The notes under the pieces are model-generated. The model worked only from the letters and a program-made list of their open reading frames with translations, made no database searches and was not told the DNA's origin. A stretch of 25,008 nt of DNA from positions 1 through 25,008 of the IMG/VR virus record IMGVR_UViG_3300044237_003108; one strand, written 5' to 3'. This DNA is from a virus. How positions within the stretch are numbered: the first letter of the stretch is position 1; the number at the start of each line of letters is the position of its first letter. The translations under genes and the position numbers were made by a program. Positions 1 to 4,921 of the stretch are shown here, piece after piece.

Positions 1-2
1 GC

Positions 3-527
3 GGTCACAAATGCACTATCATAAGGCCCGATGGCCAAGTTATTGTTAGGCAGTTCACAAAGGCTGATGCAGAAAAAGCTGGCCTATGGAATAAAAGCGG
101 ACCCTGGAAGCAATACCCTCAACGCATGCTACAGATGCGGGCCAGATCGCTGGCGGCGCGCGATGGTGCGGCGGACGTTTTGGCGGGAATGTACTTAGCT
201 GAGGAAGCGCAAGACATTCCCGCCGAGGCGATACCCGGTGATAATGCGGTTGATATAACGCCTGCTGCTTCAGAAATCCCGGAATGGCTGAACGTTGAAC
301 AGATGTATATCAACGACAACCGGCCTTCGAATTACGCTTACGATAAGGAAGGTGGCAATGAGGTTTTTAAAGAAGTCACAGGCCAGATTAACGACTGTGA
401 AACGCTAGATAAGCTTGAACAGTTGCCGGCGCTTTATGCAGAAGAGCTGGCGGCCATGCCGAATGCCTACATCACGCATGTTACTGATGCTTTCATGAAC
501 AAGCTGCGGAGCTTTGAGCATGGCTAG
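3..527 (+). CDS. RecT-like single-strand annealing protein, C-terminal part (5' end outside window)
   Basis: The reading frame is open from the left edge of the window to TAG at 525-527, giving 174 residues with no start, so the N-terminal part lies outside. The first third carries a stretch around residues 32-60 (WNKSGPWKQYPQRML, then MRARSLAARDGAADVLAGM) that resembles the conserved segment of phage RecT-family annealing proteins, where a W-x-x-x-P-x-x-M-L motif precedes an R/A-rich helix. RecT-type proteins coat single-stranded DNA and pair complementary strands during phage recombination and replication. The C-terminal 100 residues are acidic and variable, which is normal for the family. 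The stop overlaps the start of the next gene by 8 bases, so the two are probably cotranslated. Family assignment is from motif memory, without an alignment. Confidence 0.68.
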   Translation, partial: GHKCTIIRPDGQVIVRQFTKADAEKAGLWNKSGPWKQYPQRMLQMRARSLAARDGAADVLAGMYLAEEAQDIPAEAIPGDNAVDITPAASEIPEWLNVEQMYINDNRPSNYAYDKEGGNEVFKEVTGQINDCETLDKLEQLPALYAEELAAMPNAYITHVTDAFMNKLRSFEHG

Positions 528-852
528 CAGGTTCATAACCGAAGATGAGGTTGACAAGGCCCTAGAATGGCTACGCGACAACGCTCGCGAGTTAGGTGCA
601 GCCAAGGGCCGAATGATTGAAACGAATCACATGCTCAAAGCTGTTAAGGCGATCGAAATGAAGCGCCATGACGGCCCCGTTTCAAAAGCGGAAATGATGG
701 CCCTCGCATCCGACGCTTATAGGCAAGCAATCCAAGACGACGTCGAAGCAACTGTAGCCTTTGAAACCTTGCGCTCATTACGTGAAGCAGCATCGGCAAA
801 AATCGAATGCTGGCGCTCGCAAGAGGCTAATTTACGGAGCATGAAACTATGA
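520..852 (+). CDS. Small conserved phage protein of unknown function, next to recT
   Basis: This is a 110-residue, mostly helical and charged protein. I chose ATG at 520 because it overlaps the preceding stop by 8 bases, a normal coupling geometry; a TTG six bases upstream is less likely. The C-terminal segment (AASAKIECWRSQEANLRSMK) resembles the ending of a widespread small phage protein found beside RecT-like annealing genes, in which a K-I-E-x-W-R-S-Q motif closes the protein. No catalytic motif is visible and I do not know its function. Its position suggests a role linked to recombination or early DNA metabolism, but that is inference. Its TGA at 850-852 overlaps the ATG of the next small ORF as ATGA. 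Confidence 0.78.
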   Translation: MASRFITEDEVDKALEWLRDNARELGAAKGRMIETNHMLKAVKAIEMKRHDGPVSKAEMMALASDAYRQAIQDDVEATVAFETLRSLREAASAKIECWRSQEANLRSMKL

Positions 853-989
853 AAGTTTGGATTAAAAGCCTTAGAAAAGATGGTTATGGCTGGGAAGATA
901 TTTGTAGGCAGCTAAGAATAACTTGCCCGATAGATAGAGAAAAAGTTCGCGAGTATTATTTTGAGTTGGATCGACAAAAGGCGGCTTAG
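849..989 (+). CDS. 46-residue hypothetical protein with possible small HTH
   Basis: This short ORF begins with ATG at 849, overlapping the upstream stop as ATGA, and ends with TAG at 987-989. The translation begins MKVWIKSLRKDGYGWEDICR and is followed by a basic segment (QLRITCPIDREKVREYYF). The pattern of a short helix, the turn GYGWEDIC, and a second helix resembles a minimal helix-turn-helix, so a small DNA-binding or regulatory role is possible. It fills exactly the gap between its neighbours and is coupled to the gene before it, which is the main reason to call it. No specific family is recognised. Confidence 0.6.
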   Translation: MKVWIKSLRKDGYGWEDICRQLRITCPIDREKVREYYFELDRQKAA

Positions 990-990
990 A

Positions 991-1218
991 ATGTCACTAG
1001 AATTTTGCCACGATTGCAGCATGGAATTCGATACTGATTGGTTCGAAGAATGCCCAAGGTGCTCACATGAAAAACCCCTTCGAGTCCGAGAAGCGGCGGA
1101 CCCTAACCTTACGAGAGCGAGCAAAGTTCTTTGCCTCTCGTGGGGGACAATGCGAGGGATGCGGCGTCAAGATACGATCGGGTTCCGTATGGGACATCGA
1201 CCATATACTGAGCCTTGA
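991..1218 (+). CDS. Small zinc-ribbon protein; distal part overlaps HNH gene out of frame
   Basis: The ORF starts at ATG 991, one base after the previous stop, with AAGG about 10 bases upstream. Residues 6-24 contain two CxxC knuckles (C6, C9 and C21, C24), the layout of a short treble-clef or rubredoxin-like zinc ribbon. From residue 26 onward the gene overlaps the HNH gene in another frame for 152 bases, and that tail has no recognisable pattern. All recognisable protein therefore lies upstream of the HNH start. Either the tail is genuine overlap-encoded sequence, or an originally short zinc-ribbon protein lost its stop codon. Function is unknown; many small phage zinc-ribbon proteins bind nucleic acid. 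Confidence 0.55.
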   Translation: MSLEFCHDCSMEFDTDWFEECPRCSHEKPLRVREAADPNLTRASKVLCLSWGTMRGMRRQDTIGFRMGHRPYTEP

Positions 1219-1417
1219 AAACGGCGGCACCAATGATCTCGATAATTTGCAGCTGCTTTGCCAGAATTGCCACGGCGCAAAGACGCCCAAGGACCGAAAG
1301 CAAGCTGCCACTACGAAACGCAAATACACGAAAGCCGTTGTGCCCAACAAGCACAAGCGGGGCGGCTTTCGTGGTTGGCGCAAGATGAATGGTGATCTGG
1401 TATGGCGGGAACGCTAA
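1067..1417 (+). CDS. HNH endonuclease
   Basis: This 116-residue protein has a compact ββα-metal nuclease fold. The zinc pairs C29/C32 and C65/C68 frame the active site, with D45-H46 (WDIDHI), N60 and H69 forming the D/H-N-H triad. The basic tail (KHKRGGFRGWRK) is shared by small standalone HNH proteins of alphaproteobacterial phages and probably contacts DNA. The start at ATG 1067 is preceded by AAGGTG with five bases of spacing, so it is initiated independently although it lies inside the preceding ORF. Such nucleases can nick or cleave DNA in packaging, replication or homing. Here it sits in the early/integration block, not beside terminase, so its role cannot be fixed. Confidence 0.88.
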   Translation: MKNPFESEKRRTLTLRERAKFFASRGGQCEGCGVKIRSGSVWDIDHILSLENGGTNDLDNLQLLCQNCHGAKTPKDRKQAATTKRKYTKAVVPNKHKRGGFRGWRKMNGDLVWRER

Positions 1418-1734
1418 CGCTCTCTCAAATCGCAGAAAAGACCGGCATGAGCCTGCGTTTTTGGCAGGCCAAGGCTAAAGCTGGCGCTATCCCCAACTTA
1501 AAACGCCTGCGGTCGCCGAGTGGAAAAGGTTGTAAATACTTTGTTCAAGCTGATGGATTCGATGCATGGTGGGCCGGGCAGCTTGAGGATGTGAAGCCGT
1601 GTCAGGAAAGCATTATCTGTATCAGCGGGGCGAATGGTGGTGGTTTAAGAAGCGCCACAAAGGCAAAACGATTCGAGAGCCACTCGAAACGAGATCTCTT
1701 AGACAAGCTCAAGAACGTCGCGACCGCTTCTTAG
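1402..1734 (+). CDS. Excisionase-like (MerR-type winged helix) DNA-binding protein
   Basis: The N-terminal 60 residues read as a small MerR/excisionase-type winged helix: a helix-turn-helix (LTLSQIAEKTGMSLRFWQAK), a short wing (PNLKRLRSPSG) and a closing helix with aromatic residues (FDAWWAG). Proteins of this size directly upstream of a tyrosine integrase usually act as the recombination directionality factor, bending attachment-site DNA to favour excision. ATG 1402 overlaps the end of the HNH gene by 16 bases. From residue 66 the frame overlaps the integrase start for 136 bases, and the overlapped tail looks non-conserved. Assignment rests on fold pattern and position. Confidence 0.72.
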   Translation: MAGTLTLSQIAEKTGMSLRFWQAKAKAGAIPNLKRLRSPSGKGCKYFVQADGFDAWWAGQLEDVKPCQESIICISGANGGGLRSATKAKRFESHSKRDLLDKLKNVATAS

Positions 1735-2675
1735 CCGAACTTAGCGCCGGCCGATGGGGCGAGCAACGCGACAAGACTTTCAATGAAGCCGTTCACAAGT
1801 GGATTGATACGCATCTGCCAACGCTCAAGCTCAAGTCAGTGATGCGATACCGCGTGAGCCTCACGCATTTACTTGAGGATTTCGACGGCGTCCCACTCAA
1901 AGATATTACCAGCAGCAAGCTATCAGATTTTGAAGCCCGCCGCCGCAAGTCAGGCGCGACAAACCCCACTATTCGCAGAGATTTGGACTGTCTGTCTTCT
2001 CTGTTTTCAAGCTGCGAGGAATGGGAATGGTTAGACAGCAATCCAGCGCTGGCGTACAAGCGCAAACGCGCCCGCAAGGGACTGAAAGAAAGCGCACCGA
2101 AGACGCGCTATCTCTCTGTGGAGGAAGAGGAAGCTATTCTGTCAGAGGCGACAGCAACGCTTTATAGGGCGGTTGCATTTGCGATTGATACTGGTCTGAG
2201 GAAAGAAGAGCAGTTTTCTCTTCTCAAGTCTGACATTGACCTGGCCAAAGGCGTTATCAACGTTCGCCCTGAGATCACCAAGACAACGCGCGCGCGACAA
2301 GTGCCACTGCTTCCTCGGTCACTGGAGATCGTCAAGTATCTACTTGAGAACGTTCGCGGCCCTTACCTGTTCACAAGTCCCGCGACTGGCAAGCGGTACT
2401 CTGAAAAGTCAAACACGTTCTATGCACGGCTACAGCGCACCCGGACTCGGTTCGGAGTTCCGCCTGTATCATGGCATGACTTGCGGCGAACTGCCGGTTG
2501 CCGTCTTTTGAACGTCCATAGACTGAGCATGCATGAGGTTTCGTTGTGGCTTGGCCACCAGTCGATTCAGCAGACCGAACGAACTTATGCCTTCCTTGAG
2601 CAAGAACGGCTCAAAGAGGCGGTTGAGGCACAAAGTGGGGCACAATCGATAATCAAGGGAGCCGCAAACGATTGA
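1599..2675 (+). CDS. int: Tyrosine-family site-specific integrase
   Basis: This 358-residue phage integrase begins at GTG 1599, with GAGGA about 10 bases upstream. It has an N-terminal arm-type DNA-binding region (residues 1-50, aromatic YQRGEWWWFKKR), a core-binding SAM-like domain (about 55-155) and a catalytic domain (about 170-340). The active-site residues are complete: R201 (DTGLRKEE), K228 in the β-hairpin, H293 and R296 (HDLRR), H320 (LGH) and the nucleophile Y330. It should join attP to the host tRNA attB through a 3'-phosphotyrosine intermediate. The presumed attP core lies 33-78 bases past its stop, and a 19-bp repeat likely to be an arm site lies inside its own 3' end at 2627-2645. 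The overlapping upstream gene probably encodes its directionality factor. Confidence 0.96.
   Translation: MSGKHYLYQRGEWWWFKKRHKGKTIREPLETRSLRQAQERRDRFLAELSAGRWGEQRDKTFNEAVHKWIDTHLPTLKLKSVMRYRVSLTHLLEDFDGVPLKDITSSKLSDFEARRRKSGATNPTIRRDLDCLSSLFSSCEEWEWLDSNPALAYKRKRARKGLKESAPKTRYLSVEEEEAILSEATATLYRAVAFAIDTGLRKEEQFSLLKSDIDLAKGVINVRPEITKTTRARQVPLLPRSLEIVKYLLENVRGPYLFTSPATGKRYSEKSNTFYARLQRTRTRFGVPPVSWHDLRRTAGCRLLNVHRLSMHEVSLWLGHQSIQQTERTYAFLEQERLKEAVEAQSGAQSIIKGAAND
2627..2645. repeat. 19-bp direct repeat, copy 1 (candidate integrase arm site)
   Basis: The sequence ggcacaaagtggggcacaa lies within the last codons of int. An identical copy in the same orientation is at 2824-2842. The repeat itself contains gcacaa twice. 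The two copies sit 62 bases left and 70 bases right of the presumed attP core, the geometry expected of P and P' arm-type integrase sites. Confidence 0.75.
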
Positions 2676-2707
2676 TAAATATGCATTATTCACAATAGAA
2701 CACGTGT

Positions 2708-2753
2708 AATCATAATCCGCGTGTCGGGGGTTCAAGTCCCTCCTCCGCTACCA
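2708..2753 (+). other. attP: Phage attachment site attP: 3' fragment of a CAT-anticodon tRNA
   Basis: From about 2708 the sequence matches the 3' part of a tRNA in perfect register: anticodon loop ATCATAA (2709-2715, anticodon CAT), 3' anticodon stem tccgc, five-base variable loop gtgtc, T-stem ggggg/ccctc, T-loop ttcaagt (2731-2737), 3' acceptor strand ctccgct, discriminator a and cca (2751-2753). No complementary 5' half exists upstream: the five bases before the loop do not match a gcgga stem. This is therefore not a functional tRNA gene but the identity segment that restores the host tRNA after integration. The target is a tRNA with anticodon CAT, probably elongator Met, although Ile2 is possible. 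Confidence 0.87.
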
Positions 2754-2928
2754 ATTTCCCTTGGTTTTTCAGTATTATTTGATGTCTAATGCGCGCTATT
2801 CGCTCAATGCGCGATATGCGCGTGGCACAAAGTGGGGCACAAACTGTTCTTTCACTGTTCCTCTTAGACACTTTTGTTTTGAGTTTTTTGATCTCGGCCT
2901 CAAGCTCTTTAATCTTCTTGTCGCTCAT
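2710..2928 (-). CDS. Small coiled-coil protein whose 3' end runs through attP
   Basis: ATG at 2928 is preceded by AAGAAGG about eight bases upstream, a good ribosome site, and the first 25 residues (MSDKKIKELEAEIKKLKTKV) form a clear lysine/glutamate-rich coiled coil. After residue 30 the frame is a by-product of other signals: it reads across the 19-bp repeat and then the antisense of the tRNA fragment (ending EEGLEPPTRGL), with TGA inside the anticodon triplet at 2710-2712. The start is convincing and the tail less so. If real, integration would replace the last residues with host-encoded sequence. It would be the last gene of the late operon. No function is recognised. Confidence 0.5.
   Translation of the reverse strand: MSDKKIKELEAEIKKLKTKVSKRNSERTVCAPLCATRISRIERIARIRHQIILKNQGKLVAEEGLEPPTRGL
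2788..2817. repeat. Two short direct repeats beside attP
   Basis: The related 12-mers aatgcgcgctat (2788-2799) and aatgcgcgatat (2806-2817) are spaced 18 bases start to start, between the attP core and the right-hand 19-bp repeat. They could bind the excisionase or a host bending protein, given their near two-turn spacing, but nothing in the sequence proves this. Confidence 0.4.
2824..2842. repeat. 19-bp direct repeat, copy 2 (candidate integrase arm site)
   Basis: This is an exact copy of the 2627-2645 repeat, ggcacaaagtggggcacaa, in the same orientation on the other side of the attP core. It falls inside the small - strand coiled-coil ORF at 2710-2928. Confidence 0.75.
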
Positions 2929-2943
2929 GGGCCCACCTTCTTG

Positions 2944-3132
2944 TTAAGCGTACCACTTGCCTTGGTTCTCAAATTCCTCGGCAACTTCCGCAAATCCTGA
3001 CTGTCGCAAGATAGTCAGCATCAACTCATCCGCATAGACGTGCGCCATCTCTGTATCGGCGGTAGCCCAAATCTCCTTCATCCGTCTTAGCGCCTCTTCG
3101 GGAGATATTTTCTCTTCAGTTTCATCTGCCAC
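2944..3132 (-). CDS. Small acidic helical protein of unknown function
   Basis: The frame is open from ATG 3195, but I prefer GTG 3132 (62 residues, VADETEEKISPEEALRR onward). It follows the upstream stop at 3147-3149 directly and carries AGAAGG eight bases before it, whereas ATG 3195 overlaps the upstream gene by 49 bases and lacks a clear ribosome site. The product is acidic and α-helical, with no membrane segment or known motif. It belongs to the run of tiny genes at the distal end of the late operon, between lysis genes and attP, where phages keep dispensable or host-interaction genes. Confidence 0.6.
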   Translation of the reverse strand: MADETEEKISPEEALRRMKEIWATADTEMAHVYADELMLTILRQSGFAEVAEEFENQGKWYA

Positions 3133-3146
3133 AGTGTTCACCTTCT

Positions 3147-3401
3147 CTACTGGTTCGCTACTATTGCGTTCAAGAATGTCATTGACATCGCCCATAGGCT
3201 AAGCGGAACGCCGATTGAGAACATCACGCCAAATATGATGATCATGCGGTTCTCAATTTTAAAGCGGTGATCATTCTCGCGGCGCATGTCGTCCCAGGCT
3301 TCTTGATACTTCGCGCAATGCGCTTTCCAGTCCGCCTCTGTCTCAAACATGTCTGGCGGCAGCATTGGCATTGGCGGCGGCACTCGTCCTAAGCTAAACA
3401 T
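3147..3401 (-). CDS. Small single-pass membrane protein
   Basis: This 84-residue protein starts at ATG 3401, preceded by GAGAAGGTGCCAGA (AAGG with seven bases spacing). The N-terminus is proline/methionine-rich (PPPMPMLPPDMF). A charged helical middle of residues 22-50 contains many W, E, K and R residues. One hydrophobic segment lies at residues 53-80 (IIIFGVMFSIGVPLSLWAMS). Topology is probably N-terminus in the cytoplasm. It is unknown to me; a lysis-related or exclusion function would fit its distance from the endolysin/spanin cluster but is not shown by any motif. Confidence 0.68.
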   Translation of the reverse strand: MFSLGRVPPPMPMLPPDMFETEADWKAHCAKYQEAWDDMRRENDHRFKIENRMIIIFGVMFSIGVPLSLWAMSMTFLNAIVANQ

Positions 3402-3416
3402 TCTGGCACCTTCTCG

Positions 3417-3641
3417 TTAATCATCTAACCCGTCTTCGTGCTCAAGTTTTCCGCGCTTGTGTATCTCACGGAACAATTCAAGCTCTCTCTTTTCCAGGTC
3501 AGCATGTGTCTTCTTAATCTGCTCTTGACCGTCAAACATATCCCTGTGGTGCACCGCAGATCTAAGTCGTTCCATGAGTACAACAGTACGGATTAGATTG
3601 TTGATCAATCGTCTTGTCGATAACTCGCTAAAGTCGCTCAC
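3417..3641 (-). CDS. Small helical protein of unknown function
   Basis: GTG at 3641 begins a 74-residue protein, preceded by AGGTG with five bases spacing and lying nine bases after the stop of the upstream HTH gene. The protein (VSDFSELSTRRLINNLIRTV then charged helices to an acidic EHEDGLDD end) is soluble and strongly helical. It has no cysteine pair or catalytic motif and resembles no family I can name. The region upstream of its start, GGTGCCAGT, is nearly the same as that of the gene at 3147-3401. Confidence 0.62.
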   Translation of the reverse strand: MSDFSELSTRRLINNLIRTVVLMERLRSAVHHRDMFDGQEQIKKTHADLEKRELELFREIHKRGKLEHEDGLDD

Positions 3642-3649
3642 ACTGGCAC

Positions 3650-3979
3650 CTAATCCTCTGTCTTCTTTGGTCGTCCGGCAGCATCGTTATTTCTTGGGTA
3701 TTCCACCTGCCACCACCGTTTCATCGTCTGATACTGAATGCCCGCCAGCCGTGCGACTGCCGAATTCTTCAACTCATGATCCTGCCAATACTTGAACGCC
3801 AACGCACGCTGTTCATCGCTGATCCGGTTATGGGCGATGCGCTCGCGCTTCTCTTCGGTCAACCCGCCGCCTGTCATGAGCCCGGCAATCAATGACGCCT
3901 CGCACTCCGGTTCATGCAGGGTATTGTCGGCGGTTTCGATGACAACCATTGAACATAGAGGCCCGCACGTTGACCACAT
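3650..3979 (-). CDS. Small HTH protein, possible regulator or packaging-associated factor
   Basis: The ORF is 109 residues from ATG 3979; ATG 3949 (99 residues, MVVIETADNT) is equally possible, since neither has a strong ribosome site. Residues 50-95 form helices containing a helix-turn-helix (ELKNSAVARLAGIQYQTMKR, then WWQVEYPRNN) of the homeodomain-like type used by transposase N-termini and small terminases. The protein ends with GRPKK, the core of an AT-hook-like minor-groove contact. It should bind DNA. A small-terminase role is conceivable because the late operon lacks an obvious one in this window, but the size is small and the large terminase is not adjacent, so I leave it as a DNA-binding protein. 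Confidence 0.62.
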   Translation of the reverse strand: MWSTCGPLCSMVVIETADNTLHEPECEASLIAGLMTGGGLTEEKRERIAHNRISDEQRALAFKYWQDHELKNSAVARLAGIQYQTMKRWWQVEYPRNNDAAGRPKKTED

Positions 3980-4000
3980 TTAGCGAACCAGCACAGGCAA

Positions 4001-4150
4001 TTACTTTTTCTTTGCTGTTTTAGCTGATTGTTTAAAGGCTTTTGCTGTTGGCGCTCCTTTCGCGCCAGCTTTACGCATCCGCTCGCCCGATCCTGTTGCT
4101 ATTCGTTTTCGTTTTGCATGGATGTTAGCATATAAACCCCGCTTTACCAT
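4001..4150 (-). CDS. Tiny basic phage protein (LYANIHAKRKR type)
   Basis: This 49-residue protein is translated from ATG 4150, preceded by GGTGAG. It begins MVKRGLYANIHAKRKRIATG and ends in a lysine-rich tail (KAFKQSAKTAKKK). It matches a small conserved phage protein type common in marine and alphaproteobacterial podoviruses, with the sequence G-L-Y-A-N-I-x-x-K-R-x-R-I followed by SGERMRKAGAKGAPT; I believe this is a DUF6321-like family, from memory. It has high positive charge and no hydrophobic segment. A DNA- or RNA-associated role is plausible but undemonstrated. The longer frame reaching 4288 is not coding over its first part, which is the out-of-frame shadow of the next small gene. Confidence 0.8.
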   Translation of the reverse strand: MVKRGLYANIHAKRKRIATGSGERMRKAGAKGAPTAKAFKQSAKTAKKK

Positions 4151-4172
4151 TTGCTCACCATTTAGCCTCTCT

Positions 4173-4298
4173 TTATTTCTTTGCGTACTTTTTTGTAGGA
4201 GCTTTGCGCATAGGCTTTCCAGTCTTTGTCGCCGCTTTCTTTGCAGCAGCCACGCCGCTTTTCGTGTAACTATATTTCTTTTTACCAACCATCGGCAT
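4173..4298 (-). CDS. Tiny lysine/alanine-rich phage protein (KKKYSYTKSG type)
   Basis: This 41-residue protein is read from ATG 4298 to TAA 4173-4175, with GGAG seven bases upstream (ATG 4292 is the alternative). The translation MPMVGKKKYSYTKSGVAAAK continues as KAATKTGKPMRKAPTKKYAKK, a pattern of tiny basic proteins recurrent in marine phage genomes, often beside the gene that follows here. Nearly one third of residues are lysine. The pair probably binds nucleic acid or packs in the virion, but no experimental role is known to me. It lies only 22 bases before its partner gene on the same strand. Confidence 0.78.
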   Translation of the reverse strand: MPMVGKKKYSYTKSGVAAAKKAATKTGKPMRKAPTKKYAKK

Positions 4299-4393
4299 TG
4301 TACTTCTCCGCTATAATGCTGCCATCACTTTTAAAGCTGTTACGCAGGACCACGCGCCGATTGAAAATGCAAGTGCCATCCAACCGGCATAAA

Positions 4394-4630
4394 TTAACGC
4401 GTAAGATGTGTGATAATCGCTTTCGCTATTCCGGACGTCAGATCTGAGCCCGTCAGATTTAGGGCTCCTACGGTGCCCCAAACCGCTAGGACTGCCAATC
4501 CCGTCTTCAACCTTTGCGTCGCCGCTTCCAGCGCCGTCAGGCGTTTTTCTGTTTCGCTCAGTTGGGCAGAGTGCTGCCGTAATTTCATCGACATACCCCC
4601 GATCTGCCTGCCAATCTCGAAGCTGTCCAT
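4394..4630 (-). CDS. Single-pass membrane protein with coiled coil, holin candidate
   Basis: This 78-residue protein begins MDSFEIGRQIGG. An amphipathic coiled coil spans residues 14-42 (SAQLSETEKRLTALEAATQR) and is followed by a hydrophobic segment at 44-62 (GLAVLAVWGTVGALNLTG) and a short tail. Small proteins with a heptad region plus one membrane span occur beside endolysin and spanin genes in podoviruses, where some serve as holins or antiholins. This one directly follows the o-spanin gene. There is no decisive holin signature such as two or three spans with a very basic tail, so holin is a hypothesis. ATG 4630 lacks a strong ribosome site but lies just downstream of the o-spanin stop (4640), suggesting coupling. 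Confidence 0.6.
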   Translation of the reverse strand: MDSFEIGRQIGGMSMKLRQHSAQLSETEKRLTALEAATQRLKTGLAVLAVWGTVGALNLTGSDLTSGIAKAIITHLTR

Positions 4631-4639
4631 TTTTGTATG

Positions 4640-4921
4640 TCATGCGCCCGCCCGCTTAGTTTTTTGGATTTTATCTGATTTGGAGACGCGAACACAATGT
4701 TTTGACGGAGCTGAATAGCTTTTTTCAACGCCCGTCCTCAACGTATCAAGTTTGCTATTATGAACCGCCACAGCCCTTTGCATCACACAAGGAGCTTGCC
4801 GCGAATTTGGAATATTATTGAACTCCGAAAGCGCAACTGAACTAGTCAATTGAATAGGGGTCGGTAGGGAGCTGCAACCCCCGACGGCTACGGCTAGCAG
4901 CGCTCCGAATAATTTGTGCAC
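4640..4921 (-). CDS. Rz1: o-spanin (Rz1-like outer-membrane lipoprotein), overlapping the i-spanin gene
   Basis: GTG 4921 gives a 93-residue lipoprotein precursor with a short basic start (HKLFG), a hydrophobic core (ALLAVAVGG) and a lipobox ending at C16 (VGGC), followed by SSLPTPIQL. ATG 4975 in the same frame would give a long basic n-region of about 24 residues, less typical. The first 80 bases overlap the i-spanin gene out of frame, the classic embedded or overlapping Rz/Rz1 layout. Its mature part would span the periplasm from the outer membrane and bind the i-spanin to fuse the two membranes at the end of lysis. Two cysteines (C45, C76) remain in the mature chain. The body is longer than lambda Rz1. 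Confidence 0.78.
   Translation of the reverse strand: MHKLFGALLAVAVGGCSSLPTPIQLTSSVALSEFNNIPNSRQAPCVMQRAVAVHNSKLDTLRTGVEKSYSAPSKHCVRVSKSDKIQKTKRAGA

Noticed and set aside
1063-1383. - strand ORF opposite the HNH gene
   Set aside because: Cysteine/arginine-rich shadow; the + strand HNH has complete catalytic residues.
2708-2753. A complete functional tRNA gene
   Set aside because: Only the 3' part from the anticodon loop to CCA is present; upstream bases do not form the 5' anticodon stem, D-arm or acceptor strand.
3650-3979. Terminase small subunit
   Set aside because: An HTH and basic tail are present, but the protein is short, and no terminase large subunit is adjacent; left as a DNA-binding protein.
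4001-4288. A single 95-residue basic protein
   Set aside because: Its first half is out-of-frame shadow of the 41-residue gene at 4173-4298; the recognisable protein starts at ATG 4150.
4311-4643. A 110-residue protein coupled to the o-spanin stop
   Set aside because: Most of its sequence is low-complexity and non-protein-like and lies over the better 78-residue membrane protein; only the end is hydrophobic, noted as a finding.
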